NCBI GenBank assembly: GCA_027625205.1
Contig: JAQBVZ010000027.1
Span: 1-7,706, forward strand
Source of the DNA: Chloroflexota bacterium
GTDB lineage: Bacteria; Chloroflexota; Dehalococcoidia; Lucifugimonadales; Australimonadaceae
Reading direction: 5' to 3'
Length of the DNA: 7,706 bases
The notes beneath the pieces were generated by a model. It did not search any database. It saw nothing but the letters and a program-made list of their open reading frames with translations, and was not told the origin of the DNA. Shown here piece by piece: positions 1 to 6,956 of this stretch (position 1 is its first letter; every line of letters begins with the position of its first letter). The translations under genes and the position numbers were made by a program.

Positions 1-1888
1 CCTTTAACTGTTGCCACGCCTGCCGGGCCTCTTCCACAGACCCTTCATCTTCAATGGTAGTGATGTCCCCTGGGTCAGTATTTAAGGTAATGGCCTTAAG
101 GACACGCCTCATAGTCTTACCTGAACGGGTCTTGGGAAGCATGTTCACAAAGTTGATGTCCCCTATGACAGCCACAGGGCCCAACTCCTTCCGCACCACC
201 TGATGAAGCTCAGCCTTGAGTTGCTCAGAGGACGTGTATCCATTCTTCAAGATGATGAAGCCGGCAATAACCTCACCGCGTAACTCGTCTGGCCTACCTG
301 TTACTCCAGCCTCAGCCACCGCCTCATGCCGCATAAAGGCAGTCTCCACTTCAACGCTGCCAATCCGGTGGGCCGCTATCTTGATGACCTCATCCGCCCT
401 GCCGGAGAACCACACATAGCCATCCTCGTCTATGGAAGCCAGGTCACCGGTAAAGTATGAGCCAACAATTTTCTGCCAGTAGTCCCGACTATACCGCTCG
501 GGGTCACCCCAAATAGTGGCCGTGAGGTTAGGAAAGCTCCGCTTGATGACAAGGATGCCCTTCTCACCAGGGGCGCATTCCTCCCCCTCCATGCTCATGA
601 TGGCAATTTCCATACCGGGGAGAGGCACGCCTGCCGAGCCTGCCTTAACAGGCACCATTCCAAGTCCATAGGGATTGCCTATGACGGGAGCACCTGTCTC
701 CGTCTGCCACCAGTGATCAATGACAGGGACCTTCCCATCAAATATTCGTTGTTCCAGCCACTCCAAAACAGGCGGGTTCAGTACTTCACCGGCGCAGATG
801 ACGCGCTCCAGTGAAGATATATCCCTGCCTTTGGCATATTCCTCTCCTGTGCGCATCAAGAGCCGCACTGCTGTTGGCGAGGTGAAGATGCCAGTGACCT
901 TAAATTCCTCCACAAGCCGCCAGAGCACGTCAGGAGTGGGGTAATCCAAGGCGCCTTCATAAAGGATGGAGGCTGCGCCGGACATCAACGGGCCGTACAC
1001 AATATAGCTGTGGCCTACCACCCACCCCAGGTCAGAGGTGGCCCACCATACATCTGATGGCTTCAATCCATAGCACCAACGGCCCATGCTGTGAACACCC
1101 ACCTGATACCCGCCCTGGGTATGGACCACAAGCTTGGGTGTAGCGGTGGTGCCTGACGTAGCCAGGATGTACGCAGGGTCGTTGGCCTCCATGAGAACGT
1201 AATCACCGCTCTGGCCCGCCCCACGCTCCAAGAACTCGTCCCAGAGCATGTCGCGGTCAGCAACGAGCGATACGTTGCCCTCGCCACGCTTCAGCAGCAC
1301 CACCCGTTCCACTGCATCACAGCCCAGGTCCATGGCTCCATCCACCAAAGGCTTGAGCTCCACTGTGCTCCCCTTCCGGTAGGCCACGTCCGCAGTGAAC
1401 ACCAACCGGGAGCCGCTTGCGTTTATGCGATCAGCCAGGGCCTGTGAGCCAAACCCAGCAAAGACAACTGAATGAATGGCGCCAATGCGAACGGTGGCCA
1501 GCATCAGGATGGCGGCCTCCGGACAGTTGGGCATGTAGATGGTGAGCCGGTCTCCCTTGGCCAGGCCCATGCCTCGCAAAGCTGCAGCAACGCGCTCCAC
1601 CTCACCCATGAGCTCTGCATAGGTGAAGGTCTGTCGCGCGCCAAGCTCATTGGCGTAGATAAGCGCTACGTGTTCGCCAGCGCCTTCTTTAACATGGTGG
1701 TCCAGGCAGTTATACGCAAGGTTGGTCTGAGCGCCGGGGAACCAGCGGAAGGAGGGATAATCATCCTCAAAGACCTTGTCCCACTTACTGAACCAGGGAA
1801 GCTCCTCAGCGGCTCTGGCCCAGAAACCCTCAAAGTCCTCTTCAGCTTCCCGTCTCAACTGCGCATAGTTTGAGTCGCTCGCAACCAC
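1..1888 (-). CDS. PrpE-like short-chain acyl-CoA synthetase (AMP-forming), 3' end outside window
   Basis: Predicted to make acyl-CoA from a short carboxylate, ATP and CoA through an acyl-adenylate, in the cytoplasm. 629 residues are visible, close to full family length; the C-terminal DPGDITTIED region resembles the very end of PrpE, so little is missing. Motifs: ATP loop TSGTTATPK (244-252), WVVGHSYIVY (289-298), CAGE (365-368), WWQTETG (393-399), YFTGD (478-482), hinge AAHRIG (505-510), catalytic Lys591 in PKTRSGK. The WVVGHSY string and Ala366, where acetyl-CoA synthetase has Val386, match propionyl-CoA synthetase better than Acs, suggesting acids larger than acetate. Odd residues: Ala249 and Leu253 in the ATP loop, Ala506 where Acs has Gly524. 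The GTG start follows an in-frame TGA directly and has AAGGA eight bases upstream. It lies 102 bp after the mutase gene on the same strand. Acetate, propionate, isobutyrate or butyrate are all possible substrates; family assignment is firm, substrate is not. Confidence 0.9.
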   Translation of the reverse strand, partial: MVASDSNYAQLRREAEEDFEGFWARAAEELPWFSKWDKVFEDDYPSFRWFPGAQTNLAYNCLDHHVKEGAGEHVALIYANELGARQTFTYAELMGEVERVAAALRGMGLAKGDRLTIYMPNCPEAAILMLATVRIGAIHSVVFAGFGSQALADRINASGSRLVFTADVAYRKGSTVELKPLVDGAMDLGCDAVERVVLLKRGEGNVSLVADRDMLWDEFLERGAGQSGDYVLMEANDPAYILATSGTTATPKLVVHTQGGYQVGVHSMGRWCYGLKPSDVWWATSDLGWVVGHSYIVYGPLMSGAASILYEGALDYPTPDVLWRLVEEFKVTGIFTSPTAVRLLMRTGEEYAKGRDISSLERVICAGEVLNPPVLEWLEQRIFDGKVPVIDHWWQTETGAPVIGNPYGLGMVPVKAGSAGVPLPGMEIAIMSMEGEECAPGEKGILVIKRSFPNLTATIWGDPERYSRDYWQKIVGSYFTGDLASIDEDGYVWFSGRADEVIKIAAHRIGSVEVETAFMRHEAVAEAGVTGRPDELRGEVIAGFIILKNGYTSSEQLKAELHQVVRKELGPVAVIGDINFVNMLPKTRSGKTMRRVLKAITLNTDPGDITTIEDEGSVEEARQAWQQLK

Positions 1889-1896
1889 TGTTCACA

Positions 1897-1901
1897 TCCT
1901 T
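1897..1901 (-). promoter_or_regulatory. Ribosome binding site of the acyl-CoA synthetase gene
   Basis: Read on the minus strand, AAGGA lies eight bases before the GTG at 1888-1886. An in-frame TGA sits two codons before that GTG, so no upstream start is possible. The site therefore fixes the start as GTG. Confidence 0.65.
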
Positions 1902-1913
1902 AAGAGGTAGACT

Positions 1914-1931
1914 CTGTGGCTCCAGCCACGG
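1914..1931 (-). other. Hairpin in the leader of the acyl-CoA synthetase gene
   Basis: A seven-base-pair stem (1914-1920 with 1925-1931, one G-T type pair) closes a four-base loop in the 102-bp gap between the mutase stop and the synthetase start. No T-rich tract follows in the minus-strand direction, so it does not look like an intrinsic terminator. It could be a processing or stability element separating the two coding regions on one transcript, or chance. Confidence 0.3.
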
Positions 1932-1943
1932 AAAGTAGCTGGC

Positions 1944-1974
1944 ATTCTAATGCACAAACGCGGACGGTGCGCAA
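1944..1974 (-). promoter_or_regulatory. Weak candidate internal promoter before the acyl-CoA synthetase gene
   Basis: On the minus strand TAGAAT (1949-1944) matches five of six bases of the sigma-70 type -10 box. TTGCGC (1974-1969) is a possible -35 box, but the 19-bp spacing is longer than ideal. Transcription would start near 1937 and the leader would contain the hairpin at 1914-1931. It could let the synthetase be expressed apart from the mutase. The evidence is thin. Confidence 0.2.
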
Positions 1975-1990
1975 CGAAGGTGCATAAACC

Positions 1991-4900
1991 TTACATGGAA
2001 GGCCGGAAGCGACCCCAGACTTCCCAGAGGGCGTGGGTTATCTGGCCTACCGTGGAAACTTCCACAGCGTCCAGCATCACTTCAAATACGTTGCCGCCGT
2101 TGGGTGCGGCGTCCTTCAGCTTGTTCAAGGCAACCTTAGCCTCACCCGCATGCTGCCGCTTGAAGGTGCGAGTCCTGGCTATTTGCATACGCTTATCAGC
2201 CACGGGTATGTGCACCAACGTGCCGCGCGGGTGTTCACCGTACCCGGACTCCATGTAGTTCACGCCCACAATGGTCCGCTCTCCCTTGTTACGGGCACGC
2301 TGCTCTTTCTGCACCTCTTTTTGGGTGACGGTGCGGAAGTATTCATTCTCAATGGCCGGTATCACACCGCCCTGCTGGTCAATCTCCCGGAAAATTCGGT
2401 GGACAGCACGCTCAACCTCATCCTCCAGATATGAGAGGCCGTAGCCGCCCTGGAAGAGGTTTTCCGTGAACCGGAAGTCCCCACTCTCCAGAAGCGGGAT
2501 CTGCTGACTACCCATGGCCAGGAGAACGTCCTCTTCCTCTGGTGTGGAGTATGTCTCTTTATAGGAGTTGGTGTGGAGTGAGTTTGTGTTGTTGTGCAAG
2601 GCATGCTCGGCCTGCAACGCCACACGAGTCAGGTTGTGGAGTGGTTCCACATCCTGGAGTGAACGGCCAGACGTCTGGCTGTGAAATTTCAACGCCACGC
2701 TGGCGCCATCCACGTTGTAATGCCGCTTCATGCCCACGGCCCAGATGCGCCGGGCGACACGACCCAGCACGTTGAACTCCAACTCTGAGCCTGATGTGAA
2801 GAAGAAGGAGAGCCGTTTGGCAAATTCATCTATTGGCAGCCCGCGGTTCCGCAGGACCTCCACGTAAGTAAAGCCGTTGGCCAGGGTGAACGCCAGCTCT
2901 TGTATGGGGTTGGCCCCGGCCTCACCAATGTGGTACCCGGAGATGGAGATGGGGTACCAGAGAGGCACGCGTTTCATTGTGAAGTCGATCATGTCGGCAA
3001 TGAGCCGTAACGCCGGTTCCAGCGGAATGAGCGCCTCATTCTGGGCCTGCACCTCCTTCAGGATGTCCGTCTGAATGGTACCCCTGAGTTTCTTCCAATC
3101 GAAACCGCGTCGTCGCGCCGCTGCCAGGTACATGGCCATGATGGTGGGTGCTGGTCCGTTCATGGTCATGGAGACCGACGTTTCCTCAAGGTTGAAGCCG
3201 TCATAGAGCGCGAGCATGTCGTCGATGGTATCCACGGCCACTCCGCCTTCGCCCACCTTGGCCAGCGCGCCGGGTTCGTCGGAGTCCATGCCGTAGAGCG
3301 TCAGCGAATCGAAGGCCGTGGAGAGCCGTGGTGCACCGCCACGTTCACGTAGCAGATGGAAGCGCCGGTTGGTTGTCTCCGGCAGGCCCAGTCCCGCAAA
3401 CATACGGATGGGGTTCTGGTCTGTCCGGCGGTATGAGTAAGCTCCCTCGGTATAAGGGAAATCACCAGGGACGTTCTGCTTATAAAGGTAGCGGACAATC
3501 TCCGGTGCGCTGATGTCCTCTGAAGGCAGGCCAATAACAGGCACCCATATGCCAGTGGTGGTGCGACGAGCTACGGGCGTCCGCACACCCTTATCGTCAG
3601 TACGGTAGATGACGCCCTCTTCTTCAGTGTCACCTGCTTGTAAGTCTGGGCCGCCCTTGAAACCGTATTGACTCCATATCGCTCCGTACCGCTGCTGATA
3701 GTCGTTTGCCTTGGCGGAATCTGAAGACGCCTCGCTGATTTCCCGTTCCATCTCCTGGTAGTACGCCTCATGGGTGTCAACCACACCTCCCAAGTACCCA
3801 CGGCGTGATGGGGGCACTGGCGAATCCTCAGTCCCGGTTGAGCGCTGCTTCTTAGACGACGACCCCAGCCCTGAGCGTTCCGCGATGAGTTCAAAGAGTG
3901 CCGTCACCCCTGGGTCACCGTGGAGTTTGGCCTCAGTCAATATAAGTTTTTGGGTTTCAGTTAGCTGGTTTTTCACGCGCAGGGACCGCACGTCTGCCTG
4001 CGGATAGTCCCGCTTGTTCATCACCACTACCTCAGCGCGATGCAACAGCGCCTCTTTTTCTAGCTGCACGTCCGTGCCGTACTCTGGCGTCATGCAGTAG
4101 ACGGAGGCGTCCACGTAGGGAGCGACTCCGAGGTCGTTCTGACCCAAGCCCACCGATTCCACAAGGATGAGGTCAAATGTCTCTTTACGAAGCACATCAA
4201 GCACGGAAGGCAGCTTCTGGTCCAGTGCGTCCTCTGGGCCTAGGTGCACAGACCGGAGATACACTCTTGGGGAATAGCAGTACAGCATCCTGAGGCGGTC
4301 ACCCAACGTGGGGTCCACCGTCAAGACGGCGATGTTTCCTTTAGTGGATTGAAGAAAGCGGAATGCCAGTTCATCAATGAGGGTGCTCTTGCCTGCGCCG
4401 CCCCGTCCGCCCAAGCCCCAGACGCGAGGTTTATCACCAACCGCCTTGGCGGACGTGCCGTTAGACGTGGGCGAGGCGCCGTTCCGCCTCTGCGTACCCC
4501 ATTCAGCCGCCGTCAGCCGCTGGGCAAGGTCTCGGTACCCCTTGGCGTTCGCTTCACCACGAGCGTTGGCTTTGAATCTCCCTGCGCGTTCAAGCATGTC
4601 ACCAACCGCTTCCGCCAAGTCCAGGGGAGGTCGATAGACCTTGGCCACGCCCAGCCGCTCCAGAGAGGCCACTTCAGTGGCAAGGATGGTCCCGCCGCCG
4701 CCGCAGAAGAGAGGCACGTCCGCTATTCCCTGCCGCCGTTGCTCCTTGAGCACCTCCCGGATAAACGACATGTGGCCGCCGTTGTAGGTGCTGATTGCGA
4801 TGGCAGAAGCGTCCTCCTCCACAGTCGCCTTCACAATCTGCTGGGCGCTCTTGTTGAAGCCAATGTAGACGGCCTCAGCTCCCTGAGCACGCAACAGCCG

Positions 4901-5011
4901 CGTTATGGCAGTCGCTGCCACGTCGTGACCATCGCAGATTGGTGTCGCAATCACAAAGCGAGGTGGACGCTTCAGCGCCTTGGTCTGGGCCGCACTTTCA
5001 AGGGCAGTCAT
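1991..5011 (-). CDS. icmF: Fused isobutyryl-CoA mutase: B12-binding, MeaB-like GTPase and mutase domains in one chain
   Basis: Adenosylcobalamin-dependent mutase, expected to interconvert isobutyryl-CoA and butyryl-CoA. Domain order is that of IcmF. Residues 16-145: cobalamin domain with DGHDVA (27-32; His29 is the predicted cobalt ligand) and GGGG (104-107). Residues 195-380: G-protein chaperone with P-loop GRGGAGKS (202-209), VESVG (284-288) and NKRD (332-335). A hydrophilic linker follows, then the acyl-CoA mutase domain from about 470, with SGYHIGEAGA (691-700, active-site His694). Phe538 (in RMFAG) and Gln657 (in ILKEVQAQN) stand where methylmalonyl-CoA mutase has Tyr89 and Arg207, the isobutyryl-type pair. 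At 1006 residues it is shorter than characterised IcmF (about 1090). It lacks about eight residues between DPT and LGDR (233-239) and the long insert near 633-644. The ATG start is three bases after the uspA stop. Isovaleryl/pivalyl-CoA is an alternative substrate pair. Confidence 0.93.
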   Translation of the reverse strand: MTALESAAQTKALKRPPRFVIATPICDGHDVAATAITRLLRAQGAEAVYIGFNKSAQQIVKATVEEDASAIAISTYNGGHMSFIREVLKEQRRQGIADVPLFCGGGGTILATEVASLERLGVAKVYRPPLDLAEAVGDMLERAGRFKANARGEANAKGYRDLAQRLTAAEWGTQRRNGASPTSNGTSAKAVGDKPRVWGLGGRGGAGKSTLIDELAFRFLQSTKGNIAVLTVDPTLGDRLRMLYCYSPRVYLRSVHLGPEDALDQKLPSVLDVLRKETFDLILVESVGLGQNDLGVAPYVDASVYCMTPEYGTDVQLEKEALLHRAEVVVMNKRDYPQADVRSLRVKNQLTETQKLILTEAKLHGDPGVTALFELIAERSGLGSSSKKQRSTGTEDSPVPPSRRGYLGGVVDTHEAYYQEMEREISEASSDSAKANDYQQRYGAIWSQYGFKGGPDLQAGDTEEEGVIYRTDDKGVRTPVARRTTTGIWVPVIGLPSEDISAPEIVRYLYKQNVPGDFPYTEGAYSYRRTDQNPIRMFAGLGLPETTNRRFHLLRERGGAPRLSTAFDSLTLYGMDSDEPGALAKVGEGGVAVDTIDDMLALYDGFNLEETSVSMTMNGPAPTIMAMYLAAARRRGFDWKKLRGTIQTDILKEVQAQNEALIPLEPALRLIADMIDFTMKRVPLWYPISISGYHIGEAGANPIQELAFTLANGFTYVEVLRNRGLPIDEFAKRLSFFFTSGSELEFNVLGRVARRIWAVGMKRHYNVDGASVALKFHSQTSGRSLQDVEPLHNLTRVALQAEHALHNNTNSLHTNSYKETYSTPEEEDVLLAMGSQQIPLLESGDFRFTENLFQGGYGLSYLEDEVERAVHRIFREIDQQGGVIPAIENEYFRTVTQKEVQKEQRARNKGERTIVGVNYMESGYGEHPRGTLVHIPVADKRMQIARTRTFKRQHAGEAKVALNKLKDAAPNGGNVFEVMLDAVEVSTVGQITHALWEVWGRFRPSM

Positions 5012-5027
5012 CCTTTATTTAGCCTCT
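5012..5027 (-). promoter_or_regulatory. uspA stop / icmF start junction, probable translational coupling site
   Basis: On the minus strand the uspA stop TAA (5017-5015) is followed by a single AGG codon and then the icmF ATG (5011-5009), all in one reading frame. The AGG touching the ATG is too close for a good ribosome binding site. AGAGG inside the last uspA codons (5027-5023) lies 11 bases before the ATG and is the better candidate. The layout suggests that ribosomes finishing uspA restart on icmF. Confidence 0.6.
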
Positions 5028-5503
5028 ACTACCGGCTTAACCGCCAGCACAGGCTTATCAGTGCCCCGAATGACCTTATCCGTGACACTGCCAAGAACTG
5101 ACCGGCGCAGCCCGCCCCGTCCATGGGTGGCCATGATTATCAGGTCAACCTCGCGTTGCGCGGCTGCCGCTAGTATCCCTTCCGCAGGATTGCCGTGCAG
5201 CACGTCCCACTCAGCTTCGATGCCGTCGCTGCGTAGCCGTTCCATATGCCCGTCCATTCGCTCTTCAACCACCCGGATCTCATCCTTGAACTGGTCCCTG
5301 AGGGCGGTCATACTGCTGTCTGGGTAACTTAAGCTCATTCCCGCGGACGGGGCCGTGACCATGGCGCTGGACAGGTTTGATTCGTGCAGCACCTCAACCA
5401 GGATGAGTTTGGCCCCATACTGCTTTGCCAGAGGTTCGGCGTAAGGGAGCGCCGCCTCCGCAAGTTCTGAACCGTCCAGTGATACCAAGATCTTTTTGAA
5501 CAT
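5015..5503 (-). CDS. uspA: Universal stress protein, UspA family, ATP-binding type
   Basis: A single Usp domain of 162 residues, typical length for the family, starting MFKKILVSLDGS and ending in a short basic tail. The nucleotide-binding signature is present: ATHG (125-128), nine residues, then GS (138-139). It differs from the classical G-2X-G-9X-G(S/T) only by Ala at the first position, so it is probably an ATP-binding Usp rather than the non-binding E. coli UspA type. Usp proteins are small cytoplasmic dimers linked to stress survival; the target of this one is unknown. An upstream in-frame ATG at 5587 is possible but lacks a ribosome site and adds 28 residues outside the domain. The ATG at 5503 has GGGAGG seven bases before it. 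It is the first gene of the leftward operon and abuts icmF, hinting at a shared response or a role in controlling short-chain acid metabolism. Confidence 0.9.
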   Translation of the reverse strand: MFKKILVSLDGSELAEAALPYAEPLAKQYGAKLILVEVLHESNLSSAMVTAPSAGMSLSYPDSSMTALRDQFKDEIRVVEERMDGHMERLRSDGIEAEWDVLHGNPAEGILAAAAQREVDLIIMATHGRGGLRRSVLGSVTDKVIRGTDKPVLAVKPVVEAK

Positions 5504-5510
5504 AGTGACG

Positions 5511-5516
5511 CCTCCC
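5511..5516 (-). promoter_or_regulatory. Ribosome binding site of uspA
   Basis: GGGAGG on the minus strand, seven bases before the ATG at 5503-5501. It is the strongest such site in the region and decides the start against the upstream in-frame ATGs at 5527, 5560 and 5587, which place extra residues before the conserved Usp N-terminus. Confidence 0.75.
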
Positions 5517-5545
5517 GTGTTGGCCATGGCTACTATCAGAGGCCC

Positions 5546-5574
5546 ATAATAACAGGGCATGGGGTCTCTGTTGT
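5546..5574 (-). promoter_or_regulatory. Candidate promoter of the uspA-icmF operon
   Basis: On the minus strand TATTAT (5551-5546) matches five of six -10 bases. ACAACA (5574-5569) is a weak -35 box at the ideal 17-bp spacing. Transcription would begin near 5539, giving a leader of about 36 bases that holds the uspA ribosome site. It was read by eye only. Confidence 0.4.
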
Positions 5575-5616
5575 AGAAGCTATGCACCCTAGCGTCCTTA
5601 CGTTTCCCACATCACA

Positions 5617-5628
5617 GCCAACATTGGC
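5617..5628. repeat. Short inverted repeat, possible operator
   Basis: GCCAA and TTGGC arms of five bases are separated by two bases. It lies about eleven bases upstream of the candidate fabF -35 box and between the two divergent promoters, a sensible place for a regulator. The arms are short enough to occur by chance, and no regulator is encoded in the window. Confidence 0.25.
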
Positions 5629-5639
5629 CGTCTAGCAGC

Positions 5640-5668
5640 TTGTAGGTGGCCCATCCCTGCCATATCAT
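5640..5668 (+). promoter_or_regulatory. Candidate promoter of fabF-recJ
   Basis: TATCAT (5663-5668) matches five of six -10 bases and lies 17 bp after TTGTAG (5640-5645), a weak -35 box. Transcription would begin near 5675, about 25 bases before the fabF ATG, leaving room for the AGGAG site. Confidence 0.35.
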
Positions 5669-5689
5669 CACCCTAACGCCACACACCTC

Positions 5690-5694
5690 AGGAG
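5690..5694 (+). promoter_or_regulatory. Ribosome binding site of fabF
   Basis: AGGAG lies five bases before the ATG at 5700. It selects this start over the in-frame ATG at 5646, which would add 18 residues before the conserved KVYVTGLGMVSP N-terminus. Confidence 0.75.
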
Positions 5695-5699
5695 TGACC

Positions 5700-6947
5700 A
5701 TGGCCAAAAAGGTGTACGTGACTGGACTCGGAATGGTAAGCCCAGTGGGGCTGGACGTGCGTTCCTCTTGGGACGCCTTGCTCAAGGGCGTCTCTGGCAT
5801 CGACTACATAACGGCATTTGATACTGAAGGCTTCCTGACCACCTTCGCAGGTGAAGTCAGAGGCTTCGACCCGACAGAGTACGTGGACCGCAAGCAAGCG
5901 CGCAGGCTGGACAGGTTCGCGCAGCTTGCCATTGCGGCCACGCACCAGGCGCTTGCCCAGGCCGGTCTGAACTTGGAGGACGGTTCCGTGGATGCCACCC
6001 GCGTGGGCGCCATGGTGGGCAGCGGCGTTGGAGGGCTCATCACCCTCTCTCAGCAGTTCCAAGTACTGGAGGAGAAGGGCCCAACACGGGTCAACCCCTT
6101 CTTTATACCAATGATGTTGGCGGACATGGGCTCAGGTCAGGTCTCCATCAACTTTGGCGCAAAAGGGCCAAATTTCTGCATCACCACCGCATGCTCCAGC
6201 GGGGCCGACGCCATTGGTACAGCGTATGAAATGATTCAGCACGGCGACATCGACATTGCAGTGGCCGGTGGCACGGAAGCACCCCTCTGCCCTATCGCCG
6301 TCGCCGGGTTCAACGCCTGTCTGGCCCTCTCCACTCGCAACGACGACCCCAAAGCAGCCAGCAGGCCCTTTGACGCAAACAGGGACGGCTTTGTTATGGG
6401 TGAAGGCGCTGGCATCCTTGTTATTGAGAGCGAGGAGAGCGTCATCCGGCGTGGCGTCACACCCCTGGCGAGGCTTGCCGGGTATGGCTCTTCATCCGAC
6501 GCTTTCCACGTCACCCAGCCATCACCTGGTGGCGAAGGCGGCGCACGAGCCATGAAGCGCGCATTGGAGATAGCTGAGCTGGAACCCAAAGACATCTCAT
6601 ACATCAACGCCCATGGCACCAGCACGCCTCTCAACGACAAGCTGGAGACGCTGGCGGTCAAAGCGGTGTTTGGGGATGAGGCCTATAAGCTGAGGATATC
6701 CTCCACCAAGTCCATGACCGGGCACCTGCTGGGCGCGGCCGGCGGCGTGGAGGCGGCCATATCCGTTATGGCGGTCAATCAGGGCGCAACCCCCCCTACC
6801 ATCAATTTGGAAACCCCTGACCCTGAGTGTGACTTGGACTACACCCCCTATACCCCGTACCGGGGCGTGGTGAAGGCAGCCATGAGCAACAGTCTGGGAT
6901 TTGGCGGACATAACTCATCGCTTATCTTCGTCCAGCCGGACGCGTAA
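5700..6947 (+). CDS. fabF: Beta-ketoacyl-[acyl-carrier-protein] synthase II
   Basis: Condenses acyl-ACP with malonyl-ACP, with loss of CO2, in the elongation cycle of type II fatty acid synthesis in the cytoplasm. It has 415 residues, the usual FabF length, with both thiolase-fold halves intact. The catalytic triad is visible: Cys165 in TTACSSG (163-168), His305 in INAHGTSTP, and His342 in TKSMTGHLLGAAGG, with the conserved Lys337 nearby. The C-terminal loop SNSLGFGGHN (396-405) holds the gatekeeping Phe401. The spacing Cys165-His305-His342 fits KAS II (E. coli 163-303-340) and separates it from FabH, which has a Cys-His-Asn triad. The N-terminus matches KVYVTGLGMVSPVG of the family. No acpP, fabD or fabG is visible beside it, so fatty acid synthesis genes are probably scattered here. 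recJ follows nine bases later, likely on the same transcript. A polyketide-type KS is less likely given length and single-domain form. Confidence 0.95.
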   Translation: MAKKVYVTGLGMVSPVGLDVRSSWDALLKGVSGIDYITAFDTEGFLTTFAGEVRGFDPTEYVDRKQARRLDRFAQLAIAATHQALAQAGLNLEDGSVDATRVGAMVGSGVGGLITLSQQFQVLEEKGPTRVNPFFIPMMLADMGSGQVSINFGAKGPNFCITTACSSGADAIGTAYEMIQHGDIDIAVAGGTEAPLCPIAVAGFNACLALSTRNDDPKAASRPFDANRDGFVMGEGAGILVIESEESVIRRGVTPLARLAGYGSSSDAFHVTQPSPGGEGGARAMKRALEIAELEPKDISYINAHGTSTPLNDKLETLAVKAVFGDEAYKLRISSTKSMTGHLLGAAGGVEAAISVMAVNQGATPPTINLETPDPECDLDYTPYTPYRGVVKAAMSNSLGFGGHNSSLIFVQPDA

Positions 6948-6956
6948 GGCTCCACC

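Larger units (their letters stand above)
5504..5699. promoter_or_regulatory. Divergent intergenic region between uspA and fabF
   Basis: This 196-bp gap separates the leftward uspA-icmF-synthetase operon from the rightward fabF-recJ pair and must hold promoters for both. It contains candidate promoters in each direction, an interrupted inverted repeat at 5617-5628 and an 8-bp palindrome GCCATGGC at 5523-5530. No cobalamin riboswitch B12 box or other recognisable riboswitch core was seen, despite the B12-dependent gene downstream of uspA. Confidence 0.6.

Noticed and set aside
1472..1873. Plus-strand open frame opposite the start of the acyl-CoA synthetase gene
   Set aside because: The minus strand reads without a stop through all synthetase motifs, so this is a shadow frame.
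1914..1931. Intrinsic terminator between the mutase and synthetase genes
   Set aside because: The stem is present, but no T-rich tract follows on either strand, so termination is unlikely.
4244..5101. 285-codon open frame on the plus strand opposite the N-terminal part of the mutase gene
   Set aside because: It is antisense to clearly conserved B12-binding and GTPase domains, has low-complexity Arg/Pro/Ala-rich composition, no recognisable motif and no convincing ribosome site. It is a shadow frame of a GC-rich gene.
5504..5699. Cobalamin riboswitch upstream of the B12-dependent operon
   Set aside because: Looked for a B12 box and multi-stem leader; neither is visible, and the predicted uspA leader of about 36 bases is too short.
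6236..6661. Minus-strand open frame inside fabF
   Set aside because: It lies opposite the conserved FabF core, and its Ser/Ala/Pro-rich product shows no known motif.
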